The position numbers and the translations under genes were made by a program. The notes under the pieces were generated by a model. It made no database searches. It saw nothing but the letters and a program-made list of their open reading frames with translations, and had not been told where the DNA came from. DNA of 64,000 nt from Pomphorhynchus laevis (taxonomy: Eukaryota; Acanthocephala; Palaeacanthocephala; Echinorhynchida; Pomphorhynchidae). Where the stretch lies: positions 124,001 through 188,000 of the forward strand of contig WNNJ02003241.1 in assembly GCA_012934845.2 (NCBI GenBank). Reading direction: 5' to 3'. Positions 43,380 to 54,440 of this stretch are shown here, piece by piece. Each line of letters opens with the position of its first letter. Position 1 is the stretch's first letter.

Positions 43380-44555
43380 TCAATTAACGGATAGTGAACT
43401 GATAGCCCACATTGAAAGCATCGATTCGTTTAGTTTTGGTGATTCAACGCATGGACTAAAATCGATTTGGGATTCACAGCATCGCAGTATTTCTTCTTTA
43501 TCGGATTTAACTAAACACCACAAGCACTCGTTCATTGACATTTCCGTGATGTCCAAATTGATTTTTTCGTATTCTTTCAAATGACGAATTTGAGGTCTTA
43601 TCTGAATTAAACGATTAGATTTCGAACAGAATGCGGACTGATCATCTGAATAGTCTTTAGATCCTAAAATTAGTAAATATATCGTGTCTGATGATATTTT
43701 CACTAAGATGAGGTGTGCGTATGTTAACTGCTGTGTTAACTGTTTTTTCCATGTTCTATTGTACGCAATTGGCCCCGACCAGGATTTTCCTTTAATTCGA
43801 TGATCTTGGCGATCGTAGAATAGCGATTTACCAGGGTAAATCGAGCTACGACTCGAACATAAATACCACATCATTGCTAAGCAAAAATCATCCGATAGAT
43901 TACCGACTTCCTGAAAGGGCGCTTTCATTACTGATATTCCGCAAACTTTTGCGTGAATTAGGCGTCCTACGGGATCAAATGCGAATGGAAATTCTTTTAG
44001 TAACCAATTCGTCAGTGTAGCGATAGATATTTTCTGATGTTGATGATCAGTTTCTTTGAAAATACTACTAAGGAGTAATTCGAAAAAGTCGTCATTAGCA
44101 GTTGAACCAAGAGGATGGTACCCAATCGCATTATATGCCAGAGTAAAACAATCATCAAGAATGGCCTTTAATTGGCATTGGTCGACCATACCGTCGTTTT
44201 CGCTGCTCATCGTATCAGATTTGCCAAATATTGTCGACAGTGTGATATTGATAAGTGATCGATTATCATTATTCTCATAGCTAGTACATATCGATTGTAA
44301 AAGCGATATTAAACTAGATCTGTCATTTATTTGTTTACTAGTGAGCATTTGTTTTATAGTATACGATGTACCGAAATTTTCAGCGATGACAGACGGGTGC
44401 AAATTATCAGATATGTTTCTTTCATTTGACTTTTTAACGATATTGTTGATTAATAGCGAAATCCGTCGACTGCTTGCCTTGCTTGTAGATTCGTTTGGCA
44501 AATCTCTCGCTGGGCAACAGCATCCGTAACAGCATTGAGGTGATAATCCGCCCAT
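43380..44555 (-). CDS. Divergent TLDc-domain protein, mEAK7-like
   Basis: I start at the internal Met (MGGLSPQCCYGCCCPARDLP, 391 residues). It gives Gly2 for N-myristoylation next to five cysteines suited to palmitoylation, as in lysosomal mEAK7/TLDC1, which is myristoylated. The frame is open upstream to 44663 (36 more residues, no feature). Residues about 50-190 are helical with a possible EF-hand-like region (SENDGMVDQCQLKAILDDCF), which also fits mEAK7. The C-terminal 150 residues resemble a TLDc domain: LILVKISSDTIYLLILGSKD, then FCSKSNRLIQIRP, and the closing PKLNESMLSMWAIS. The usual G-rich F-G-L-W segment is replaced by ECLWCLVKS, so it is very diverged. Expected role: membrane-linked stress or TOR signalling; this is inference. 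Confidence 0.65.
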   Translation of the reverse strand: MGGLSPQCCYGCCCPARDLPNESTSKASSRRISLLINNIVKKSNERNISDNLHPSVIAENFGTSYTIKQMLTSKQINDRSSLISLLQSICTSYENNDNRSLINITLSTIFGKSDTMSSENDGMVDQCQLKAILDDCFTLAYNAIGYHPLGSTANDDFFELLLSSIFKETDHQHQKISIATLTNWLLKEFPFAFDPVGRLIHAKVCGISVMKAPFQEVGNLSDDFCLAMMWYLCSSRSSIYPGKSLFYDRQDHRIKGKSWSGPIAYNRTWKKQLTQQLTYAHLILVKISSDTIYLLILGSKDYSDDQSAFCSKSNRLIQIRPQIRHLKEYEKINLDITEMSMNECLWCLVKSDKEEILRCCESQIDFSPCVESPKLNESMLSMWAISSLSVN

Positions 44556-44663
44556 AGATTTAATAGTATTGTTTTTATGAAGAAAATTATCAGAAATTAG
44601 GCTGAGTTTTCTTTGCTTTTGATTGGGGTTGCTATAGTAACTATAGATATTGTAAATCAACAA

Positions 44664-45414
44664 TATCGATTGATATATGTTCGTATAAGTCGGAAAGATT
44701 ATATGAACAATTTTGTTATAAGTGTAATTATTGTTCTACATCAGCCTTTTGCATTAAGGCATATTTTCAATTGATTATTTCCGTAATAAAAAGCGGAAAT
44801 AATAACTTTTATTAAATAGGAAAACTTTCCGTCTTTTAATAAAAAATGAAATAATTGATTTCCGTAATAAACAATCGCTAAAATTGGATAATTATAATCT
44901 CATGGGTATTTTGTAGTTGCCGAAGAAAGCTGATTGAGAAACTTTACATTACGGGTATCATTATCTTTTGTGTTTGAAAATCTAGATATTTGCCCTTATC
45001 AGATACTACGTATTCGATCTGAGCAGCATAGTATTGTTAATATAAGTTTAATAATGGAAGTTTATTAATATCATTACGATGTTAAAGTTTTTAATAGCAT
45101 ATGTGTTGGAATGAAATCTCATAACATGTTAGGAACGATGAGTTATTCAAAATAATATAATTTAAAACAATATAACCCTAATAAATGTTAGTCCAAAAAT
45201 ATTATTTTTAATAGGTTTCAATATTTTCACAATTTTTTTAAATCATGTTCTATTAATATCATATGCTTATAAAACATGGTTTGACTATTATGCTGTATGT
45301 GTTGCCTAAACCTAGTTTTTAACATTTGATGTTTTTCCAATTTATTGCAATCTACATGTACATTGTATTAGATACACTACATTTGCGATATTGCAGTTAC
45401 AATTATTATTAATA
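44664..45414. other. AT-rich intergenic stretch
   Basis: No gene, RNA or repeat family is recognised upstream of the TLDc gene. Bases 44765-44880 contain TTTCCGTAATAAA twice (44778 and 44861) with GGAAATAATAAC between, a small imperfect repeat. Confidence 0.45.
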
Positions 45415-45515
45415 TTTAATGAAAAACATTTGTTTGTCGTATTACTTACGATACAATTATTATTCATAACATCACAAACTATACAACTTTTTTGTTACAT
45501 TTAAGAGATCTATTA
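45415..45515 (-). repeat. PLE-A 5' coding fragment, minus strand
   Basis: It is the reverse complement of 22110-22210 with few differences (AACATTTGTTTGTCGTATTA and ATCACAAACTATACAA). It encodes the Cys cluster before the long N-terminal stretch. A short fossil. Confidence 0.75.
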
Positions 45516-45564
45516 CCTTCATTAACAATAAAGGCAATGTATTCAGCAACAACCTCTACCTAGT

Positions 45565-46110
45565 ATTTAAAATGTCACACAGGCAATCGAAACGACCAAT
45601 TGGTACTTCTTTCTACTGATGAGTGTTGCCGGGAACTCCATAATTTCGATGCTGAAGTGTTCGTTTAGACGTTAAATGGTGCCTGAAAGTCGTGAATCAA
45701 AGTCCAGTATATCAAGCAACACCATTTAGTATAAATACCGTATTTCGTAAACATCCTGGACCGTTGTCTGCGCAGCACATCCGTGAACTCCTATTATTTA
45801 TAGCCGTATCTATTAAGGATCCAATGAGTGCAGCGACAATTCAGCAGCAACATCTGCCTAGTGTTTAAGAATGGTTCGCACAGCAATTTGATCTGGTAAA
45901 GAGCGTAAGCCTAATTCAATCAAGCAGTCCAAAACGCATGTATCACAATATACCATAGAAAAGCGAAACGACCAGTGGGTGCTTCATTCTACTTATGAGT
46001 GTTGCGAAGTAGTTCATCATTTCGATGCTGAAATGGTCGTCTAGAAGTGACGTGGTGATTGAAAGTCGTGAATTAAAGTCCAGTCTATCAAGAAACACCA
46101 TTTTCTATAA
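45565..46110 (-). repeat. rpt360, about one and a half tandem units, minus strand
   Basis: CACACAGGCAATCGAAACGA, CTACTGATGAGTGTTGCCGGG and CCTGGACCGTTGTCTG match the plus-strand copies at 15432-16012 in reverse. A second partial unit follows from 45786. It ends at 46110, where PLE-A begins. Confidence 0.75.
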
Positions 46111-46216
46111 ATGATTAATAGTGAAAGCTAATTAATAGCTGATTAATAGTGAAAGCTCGAATATATCTAAGATAAAAATTTGGAAAGATTATATATTTGA
46201 TAAAATTAAAAATAAA

Positions 46217-47614
46217 ATGAAAATAACAAACAATTATAAAAGGAAAGATAAAATTAATAAAGATATGTATAAAGAACTTACTAAATTAAAGGATAACTAT
46301 ATAATAACAACTATTGATAAAGTTAGTAATAACTTTGTCTTCATATGCAAAAAGCTTTATTATGATATACTAATGAAAGAGATTAATTCTAATGATTTAA
46401 ATGTAAGACCAACATATGAAAGTAGTGAGTTGAGTTTAGAAACAATTATTACAAGTCACTGTTCTATAATGGATAAAAAGGGTATAAAGGTTGAATTAGA
46501 TAATAAAACTATACCTATATTATATTGGAATCCGAAATTACATAAAAATCCAATCAAACCTAGGTTCATATGTAGTGCGTTTAAATGTACATTAAAACCA
46601 CTTTCTGTCTATATGAATAAAATACTTAAAGTAATTAAAGCACATTTTAAAAAATATTGCAAGGTAATCGAAATTAATACTGGTATAAAACACTATTTCA
46701 GTATTAATTCTACAAAAGAATTTTTAGAACAGACAAAAGGAATAAATTTTCAAAATATAACTACATACGATTTTAGTACGCTTTATACAAATCTAGATTT
46801 AGTAGATATTAAAGAAACGTTAGTAAAATTAATTAACCTTATATTCGGAAAAAGATATACATATATATGTTATAATAATTATAACGCCTATCTAACAAAA
46901 ATTAAACCAACAAATAAATATAAATATATGGATAAAATTGAATTAATAGAATCCTTAAATATTTTGATAAATCAAAATTATTTAAAAGTAGGGACATCTA
47001 TATTTAGACAAGTAAAAGGTGTTCCAATGGGTGGTAATAGTAGCCCAATTATAGCTGACTTGTTTTTAAGCTTTATAGAATATGAATTTGTTCATAACTG
47101 TGTAAAAACTAAATCTAAACAATATAAATATATGAAATATATATTTCGATACATTGATGATATATGTGTATTTAATTCTAATAATTTTTATTCAATTAGT
47201 GAGCACATTTATCCAGAAAGCCTTATTCTTAACAAAACCAATATTAATGATAAAGAAGGTGTATATCTAGATATGAAGATTAAATTAACATTAACTAAAA
47301 CTACTATTAATTTATATCGTAAAGATAACATATTTAAATTTACAAGAAACATATTTTTGCATGAGCATTCATGCATACCATATAATATAAAATATAATAC
47401 ATTAAATAATGAAATTTTAAGAATTGCAACAATATGTAATGATATTGGCTTTCTTCAAAATCATTTAAATAATTTAATAGATACATATTTTAAACTAGGT
47501 TACTATAAAAATAACATCAAGCAGAAAATAGTAAAATATATAAATCAACACAATAATATAAAGAATAAATTTAAACTCTTAAGTGGCAAATTTTTATGGA
47601 TGGATAATAAATAA
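46217..47614 (+). CDS. PLE-A reverse transcriptase, YIDD type
   Basis: 465 residues in one open frame. Motifs in order: TTIDKVSNNFVFICKK (31-46), YWNPKLHKNPIKPRFICSAF (103-122), motif A TYDFSTLYTNLD (183-194, catalytic D185), motif B GVPMGGNSSPIIADLFLS (268-285), motif C RYIDDICVFN (311-320), and a C-terminal block IRIATICNDIGF. The frame is open further upstream (SESSNISK), so the Met is not necessarily the natural start. The family is known from many invertebrates and is usually grouped with Penelope-like elements; no endonuclease domain is visible after the RT. AT-rich codon use matches the window. Fragments of this protein occur at about eight other places here. Confidence 0.85.
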   Translation: MKITNNYKRKDKINKDMYKELTKLKDNYIITTIDKVSNNFVFICKKLYYDILMKEINSNDLNVRPTYESSELSLETIITSHCSIMDKKGIKVELDNKTIPILYWNPKLHKNPIKPRFICSAFKCTLKPLSVYMNKILKVIKAHFKKYCKVIEINTGIKHYFSINSTKEFLEQTKGINFQNITTYDFSTLYTNLDLVDIKETLVKLINLIFGKRYTYICYNNYNAYLTKIKPTNKYKYMDKIELIESLNILINQNYLKVGTSIFRQVKGVPMGGNSSPIIADLFLSFIEYEFVHNCVKTKSKQYKYMKYIFRYIDDICVFNSNNFYSISEHIYPESLILNKTNINDKEGVYLDMKIKLTLTKTTINLYRKDNIFKFTRNIFLHEHSCIPYNIKYNTLNNEILRIATICNDIGFLQNHLNNLIDTYFKLGYYKNNIKQKIVKYINQHNNIKNKFKLLSGKFLWMDNK

Positions 47615-47689
47615 TATACTTTGCATTAGAATAAGATACTAGATAGTTATTTCAGAGGAAATACATCATTAGCATGTATTTGGCCCCGC

Positions 47690-47775
47690 TGCTATGTTGG
47701 GTAGAGGAGTTTGGGGCCGAAACCTGATAGCATAGCAGTTCCTCCTGATGACCTCTAATTCTTATTCTGATACAA
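47690..47775 (+). ncRNA. Conserved structured part of the PLE-A 3' tail
   Basis: CTGCTATG (near 47687-47694) is complementary to CATAGCAG (near 47732-47739), and CCCC just before the first pairs with GGGG between them. This gives a nested-crossing (pseudoknot-like) arrangement. The block is the best-preserved part of the tail in nearly all copies. Its role is unknown; recognition by the element's own RT is a plausible guess. Confidence 0.35.
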
Positions 47776-47984
47776 CGTCTGTTATTTATTAGTCAATTCA
47801 TAAAAATGACGTTTATTTTAAATTTTATTTTTTATTTTTATTTTTTAACTTGATTTAAATTATAGAAAATCTAAAAACAATTATTAATTTTATTATTTAA
47901 TTATTAAATTTTGATTTAGCATTATTATGTTTTGTTTATTTTATAATTATATAACAATACGTAGACTCAGTTAGCTGATTTAAT

Positions 47985-48395
47985 TTGTAAAAAATCCTGG
48001 ACCGTTGTCTACTCAGCACATCCGTGCACTACTATTATACCTGCCGTATCCATTTAGGATCCAACGAGTGCAGCTACAATTCAGCAAAAACATCTAACTA
48101 GTGTTTAAAGATGGTCCGCACTGCAATTCGATCAGGTAAAGAGCTTAAGCCTCAGTCAATTAAGAAAGTGTCGGAAACGCCTTTATTCACAATGTCACAC
48201 AGGCAACCGAAATGATTCGTGGGTACATTTTACTGACGAGTGTTTCCGGGTACTCTATCATTTTGATTCTAAAATGATCGTATAGAAGTTACATGGTGAC
48301 TGAAAGTCGTGAATCGAAGTCAAGTCTATCAAGCAACAATTTTCTATAGATGCCGCATTTTATAAGAAATCATAAACTGTTGTTTACTAAGCACA
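47985..48395 (-). repeat. rpt360 unit, minus strand, right of PLE-A
   Basis: CCTGGACCGTTGTCTACTCA, CACACAGGCAACCGAAATGA and GTACTCTATCATTTTGATTC match the other copies in reverse. It is a little over one unit long and diverged. Confidence 0.7.
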
Positions 48396-48589
48396 TTCAT
48401 ACATTAATATTATATATAAGTATAATTAAAATCATTAAAATGATTTGTGAATCGCCGCTTATCCATATTGCAAACTGATTTAAATTGATAAGAAATTGAA
48501 AGAATTCGTTGAAACCAAATTTATCAAAAAAGCTTTAAAAGCTAAGTTTAATACGCGTTTCAGAAAAATCCTTCTTTAGTCGTTATGGC
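48396..48589. other. Spacer before the LINE-J2 pair
   Basis: No feature is recognised. It may contain the LINE-J2 3' UTR on the minus strand. Confidence 0.35.
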
Positions 48590-51415
48590 CTCAAATCCAG
48601 GAGGATCTGAGCCCCCAACCGATCCAACACGCCGTCATCCGACTGAAACACAGGGGGTCTTTCACCCCCGGGGTCTTTCACCCCCCCACCGAAGAGTCCG
48701 GTAGGCACGGACTATGCTAGGTAAACGAGAGACGAGGAGCTGAAGAAACCTTAGCCTTTGCTCTGGGAGACGTCCGCTCGAAAAGAAGACTAATCCCGAG
48801 ATAGCCCAGGTGCCCCAAAGGCGCACCTGGGTTTTCCCTTTCAACGACAGATGCTGAGCCCGTTTCAGGGCTTACCTAGCTTTCTTCAGGATACGTTTAA
48901 GTACATCCAGGTCTGCTTTCGCGGACCAATTCACCGTAACGGTAAACCTTAGGTATTTTACTCGACTTGAGAAGGTGGAGAGTGGTTCAGAGGCAAATAT
49001 GGAGGAGAGCGCAGAGAGTGCTAATCTCTTAAGTTTTTGCTTTGTAGCAGGGGTGCCATGAAAGACGACCACCTGCGATTTGGCAGAGTTTAAAATAAGA
49101 TTGTATACGGGTAACTGGTATTTTAATCTTAAAAAGAAGCGGATGATGTCAGAAACTACGTCTTTGCACCTGTGTCCAGAGAACAGGGCTGTGGTGTCAT
49201 CAGCATACACCACAAGACGTTGTTCGCGTTTAAATATTTTGAAAAGGGTAATGGAGGCAGCAAGATACAAAATAGGAGAAAGTGGAGAACCTTGAGGAAA
49301 ACTGTAATAGGGTAGAACTGACGCGCATCATGGTCGTCTCCAAAGTGAAATCGCTTGATGTACAGCAGAATCTCCACCCTGTTCACAATTCTCAAGGCAA
49401 CCCGAGGGACCTGAGAGAAGAGATCACAAAAGGAATAGAGATGCGGTCAAATGCAGCAAAGTCAAGGAAAATAGCCACAACTAGGCGATGGCTCTTCTCC
49501 CGACAAAACTGTTCCACTTCACCTACTGCTGAATGGACCGAGCGACCTTTAACGAACCCATGATAATCTGCAGGGATCAAATTACGCCTATTTAAATAAT
49601 CGCGGATTTTACGCTCAAGCGTTTTTTCGTAAATCGACACGAGGGCATTTCGAATCGGAATGGGCGGCAGATCTTTAGGGCATGAGCAGGATTTTTTCTT
49701 AGGAATAAAAACACGCTAACTAATATTGATGCCTGCTACATCGGATGGGGAGACTAAAAGCATTGTGACGGCCATCTCTCTTATCTGATCAGCTGTTAAA
49801 AGCTGAAAGACCCGAGAAGAAAGTGGAGCGACGGATTTATAGGTGCCGGGGATTAGATCCCAGGAGTAAAGGATATCCGTAACGGATAGATCCCTACTGT
49901 TGAAGTTACACCAAGGCAGGATTGGTTGAGGTGATTGAGTGGCTCCATAGTGTTGTAGGACTAGTGACTCTTCCAAAACTTTATCAAGGCCTACATTCCC
50001 TATCCAACCTAATGCTCTATCCTTCCAGCAAACAAACTTCTCCTTCTTGAAAATCTTCCAAAAGGAAGACTAAGAAGGATTAAATCGAGCAATACTCGTC
50101 CTATCCCTACTCAGCTGGAACCTATATCTAGTGCTCCAGTATTCATTCGAGAGAGCATGTCTGGCGGAAACAAAGAGATTAGGGAGGTTCAGCAATTTAG
50201 CTAGGATCTTGAGTTTTGTCGGAGTGGGATTGTATAAGCGACCTTTATAGATAGTCGGTAAAAACGCTGTAGCTTGCGAATAGAGGTAGGTATTAAATTC
50301 GGTAAGACTCTCATTTCCTATTCGGAGAAAGAGTTGGATAGCCACCTGAAATAGGGTCACTCTGACTGGATCAAAGTGAAACCTCCTTCTAAGCAACGTA
50401 TCATCCTCAATTCTCCAACGAATTAGGTCATGAGAAGTGGCCAATTGTTGGCGCAACTGCTCCGTACAGACAGGTTTAATCAACCACCTCGAGTAAAGCT
50501 GTAAATTGTCGAGGATAGAATTGTTGATGTGCAATGAAAGGTGGGTGTCGATGATTTGTGAAAAAAGTAATCGTTCCTGGCTCTGCGAAGTGCTGCGTTG
50601 ATCCAACGACCAGTTCTGTTGTTGAAGTCTCCAAGTATCATGTCATAGCCGCTATCAATAATACCATCCAGGAGGTCACGGTTCTTGTGAATCTCCCTAG
50701 AACATATGTAGACATTGGCTAGACTGAGGCGTTTACCGTTCTTACAGAGTGAAACTACCAAACAAGACATGGCTGGACACGAGTAATTAAATAGGAGGGA
50801 GGACCTTTAGGAGCACTTAAATAAGGTCAAGAGTCCTTGAGAATAGGAAGAGTGATGTGTGGTTATGTAGGGAGTATAGTGGGAACATATATGCGTTGGG
50901 ATAAATCGAGTAATGTCCCGGGGGAGACGGATAGACCGCGTCTCCTGAAGGACTATAACATCTGCATCTCTACCAGATAAAAGTCTAAGGGTAGAAGCAC
51001 CTCCCGAATTCCACTGAAGGACATTCAGTGAAAAGGCTCACGAGTTCTCTGCATTGTGATGGATTAGTTGGGATGCTGATTTAGAGAGAATTTTCGCTCT
51101 GTCGACAGAGGCGGATCAGAATCCTACCTGTATAGGGTTACCATTGCTACCCAGTAATTGTCGTAGATTGGAAACCTGGAATCTGTTCATAAGTACTTTT
51201 ATCTTCGTCTTCTAACGAGCAAGGAAGGTTATTTATTTTTAATAACGCCATAATAGGCTTAATAATTATATCCCCTTGTTCTTTGAGATTATTTGAGAAA
51301 AAGTCATAATAAGTAGTTGGTAGGTCTGAAGATACAAAGAAGATTTTAATCTTCCCAATATAGTGCAATTCTTTCTAAACCCATTCTTGGCACTCTAAAA
51401 ATATCGAATTTACCC
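48590..51415 (-). pseudogene. LINE-J2, left arm of a head-to-head pair, broken
   Basis: The minus strand has an ORF1 middle part (GKIKIFFVSSDLPTTYYDFF, LKINNLPCSLEDED, 51150-51370) whose knuckle region is deleted. It passes near 51060 into ORF2: SLNVLQWNSGGAS near 51020, VVYADDTTALFSGHRCKD near 49180-49230, and the C-terminus at 48662. At least six frame breaks are present, including an in-frame TAG after DVAGINIS at 49716-49718. The 3' end near 48590 mirrors the right arm at 54435. Compared with the intact ORF2 it lacks one codon in motif A (DFAAFDR). Confidence 0.8.
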
Positions 51416-54400
51416 TGTCACCTTGATGATACTGATATTAAACTAATAGAAAGATCCTATAAGGTTTCTAAATTTCGGTATATTCTAGGTAAAGGGGGTA
51501 ACCCAATACCCATTGGGTTCTGCTCTGCCCCACTAGAATACGGAGAAGTTCTGATGAACTCTAAATGTAATCCCTTTTTGGGCTTTAATCTTTGTTTTAC
51601 ACGTATTTGAAAAGATGAATATACCTATCCTCACTGCAGCCGGTGTCACAAATGGGGACACTGGGCATCCAGCTGCAGTGATACACCTACATGTGGAGAG
51701 TGTGGTTCGTCCGACTGTGCGGTTCTACATACTAATCTTCGTTGTGAGGCCCCCACATCATGCTCCAATTGTGAGGTGTGCCATCCCGCCTGGAGCAGGA
51801 AATGTGCTCAATTCAAACAATACTATGGCAAATTCCACAAGTCCGGTGCCGTGCATAGGCATGCAAATTTTTTCGAGACTGCCTCCCAACGCACGGGGGA
51901 TGCTGACATAATGCGTGGCAGGAAGGGTAACCTTCCTGCACCTTTGTCTAGGTAGGCAATCCCCCATCCAACTAATCCATCACAATGCAGAGTACTCGTG
52001 AGCCTTTTTCACTGAATGTCCTTCAGTGAAATTCGGGATGTGCTTCTGCCTTTAGACTTTTATCTGGTAGAGATGCAGATGTTATAGTCCTTCAGGGGAC
52101 GGGTCTATCCGTCTTCCCCAGGACATTACTCGATTTATCCCAAAACATATATGTTCCCACTATACTCCGTACATAACCCCACTTCACTCCTCTTCATCTC
52201 AAGGACTCTTGACCTTAGTTAAGTGCTCCTTAAAGTCCTCCCTCCTATTAAACTACTCATGTCCAGCCATGTCTTGTTTAGTAGTTTCACTCAGTTAGAA
52301 CGGTAAACGCCTTAGTCTAGCCGATGTCTACATCCGTCCAGGGGAGATACACAAAAACTGTGTCACACTGGATAGTATTATCGACAGCGGCTACGACATG
52401 ATACTTGGGGATTTCAACGACAAAACTGGTCGTTGGATCAATGCAGCGCTTCGCAGAGCTAGAAACGGTTATCTTATTCATAAACCCCCATCCCCTACCT
52501 TTCATTGCACATCAACAAATTCTATCCTCTACATTTACTGCTTCACTTGAGGTGGCTGTTAAAACTCCTCTGCACGGAGCAGTCGCGCCAGCAATTGTCC
52601 ACCTCTCATGACCTAATTCGTTGGAGAATTGAGGAAGATATGTTGCTTCGCAGAAGGTTTTACTTTGATCCTATCAGAGTGGCCTTCTTTCAGGCGGCTA
52701 TCCAACTCTTTCCCCGAATAGGAAATGAGAGTCTGACCGAATTTAATGCCTACCTCTTTTCGCAAGCTACCGCGATTCTATCGACTACCTATAAAGGTCG
52801 TATATACAATCCACTCCGACGAAACTCAAGGTCCTAGCAAAATTACTAAACCTCCCTAATCTCTCTGCTTCCGCCAAACAGGCCCTCTCGAATGAATACT
52901 GGAGCACTAGATACAGGTTCCAGCTGAGTAAGGATAGGACGAGTATCGCTCGCCTTAATCCTTCTCAGTCTTCCTTTTGGAAGATTTTCAAGAAGGAGAA
53001 GTTTGTTTGCTGGAAGGATAGAGCATTGAGTTGGATAGGGAATGTAGGCCTTGAAAACGTTTTGGAAGAGTCACTGGTCCTACACAACTATGGAGCCACT
53101 CAATCACCTCAACCAATCCCGCCTTGGTGTAACTTCAGGAGTAGGGATCTGTTTGTTACGGATATTCTTAACTCCTGAGGTCAACTCTCGGGCATTCCAA
53201 ATCCGTCGTTCCACTTTCTTCTCGGGTCTGTCAGCTTTTGACAGCTGATCAGAGAAGAGAGGTGGCCGTAACAATGCTTTAAGCATCCCCATCCGATGTA
53301 GCAGGCATCAATATTAGTTAGCGTGTTTTCATTCCTAAGAAAAAATCCTGCTCATGTCCTAAAGACCTGCGACCCATTCCGATTCGAAATTCCCTCGTGT
53401 CGATTTACGAAAAAGCGCTTGAGCGTAAAATCCGCGATTATTTAAATAGGCGTAATTTGATCCCTCCAGGTTTTCATGGGTTCGTCAAAGGTCGCTCGGT
53501 CCATTCAGCAGTAGGTGAGGTGGAGCAGTTTTGTCGGGAGAATAGCCATCGCCTAGTTGTGGCTATTTTCCTTGACTTTGATGCATTTGACCGCATCTCT
53601 ATTCCTTTTGTGATTTCTTCTCTCAGGTCCTTCTGGTTGCCTTCGAGAATTGTGAACAGGGTGGAGATCCTGCTGTACACCAAGCGGTTTTATTATGAAG
53701 ACGACCCTGATGCGCGTCAGTTCTACCCTATTACGGGTGTGTCTCAAGGTTCACCTCTTTCTCCTATCTTATATCTTGCTGCCTCCATTAATCTATTCAA
53801 AATATTTAAACGCGAACAACGTCTTGTGGTGTATGCTGATGACACCACAGCCCTGTTCTCTGGACACAGGTGCAAAGACGTAGTTTCTGACATCATCCGC
53901 TTCTTTTTAAGATTAAAATACCAGTTACCCGTATACAATCTTATTTTAAACTCTGCCAAATCGCAGGTGGCCGTCTTTCATGGCACCCCTGCTACAAAGC
54001 AAAAACTTAAGAGATTAGCACTCTCTGCGCTCTCCTCCATATTTGCCTCTGAACCACTCTCCACCTTCTCAAGTCGAGTAAAATACCTGGGGTTTACCGT
54101 TACGGTGAACTGGTCGGCGAAAGCTGACCTGGATTGACTTAAACGTATCCTGAAGAAAGCTAGGTAAGCCCTGAAATGGGCTCACTATCTGTCGTTAAAA
54201 GGGAAAACCCAGGTGCGCCTTTGGGGCACCTGGGCTATCTCGGGACTAGTCTTCTTCTTAAGAGGACGTCCCCAAAGCAAAGGCTAGGGTTTCTTAAGCT
54301 CCTCGTCTCTCGTTTACCCAGCATAGTCTGCGCCGATTGGATTCTTCGGGTGTGAAAGACCCCGGGTGGTTCAGTCGGAAGGCGGCGTGTTGGATCGGTT

Positions 54401-54440
54401 GGGGGCTCAGATCCCCGTGGATTTGAGGCCATGAAGAAAG
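51416..54440 (+). pseudogene. LINE-J2, right arm of a head-to-head pair, broken
   Basis: The plus strand has ORF1 from the middle part (LGKGGNPIPIGFCSAP, NSKCNPFLGFNL, then knuckles CSRCHKWGHWASSC, CGECGSSDC and CSNCEVCHPAWSRKC, 51480-51810). ORF2 runs from 51985 (QSTREPFSLNVLQ) to about 54430. RT pieces: SIYEKALERKIRDYLNRRNL (53400), LDFDAFDR (53570), GVSQGSPLSPILYL (53735) and VVYADDTTALFSG (53828). It shares with the left arm the TAG after DVAGINIS (near 53322) and the one-codon deletion in motif A. At least seven breaks are present. Confidence 0.82.

Larger units (their letters stand above)
46111..47984 (+). mobile_element. PLE-A copy with long RT frame, inserted in rpt360
   Basis: The copy starts with GATTAATAGTGAAAGC (compare 22849-22864), so the N-terminal coding part present at 22080-22840 is missing. 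It runs through the RT frame, then the tail (GCTGCTATGTTGGG, GGCCGAAACC, AGCATAGCAGTTCCTCC) to the terminal motif at about 47958-47984. rpt360 sequence lies on both sides and continues across the insertion, showing that PLE-A entered an existing rpt360 array. The RT part looks whole; the element as a whole is 5'-truncated. Confidence 0.85.

Noticed and set aside
45576-45640. Hammerhead-like strings in rpt360 (GGCAAxCGAAAC ... CTGATGAGTGTTGCC)
   Set aside because: GGCAAC and GTTGCC could form a stem II in a permuted (type II) order, but the 24 bases between GAAA and CTGATGA give no stem I. It is kept only as a curiosity.
47715-47760. Hammerhead-like strings in the PLE-A tail (GGCCGAAACC ... 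CTGATGACC)
   Set aside because: The words occur in permuted order with only about 20 bases between them. Stem II cannot pair next to GAAA and no stem I can form, so no valid fold was found by hand.
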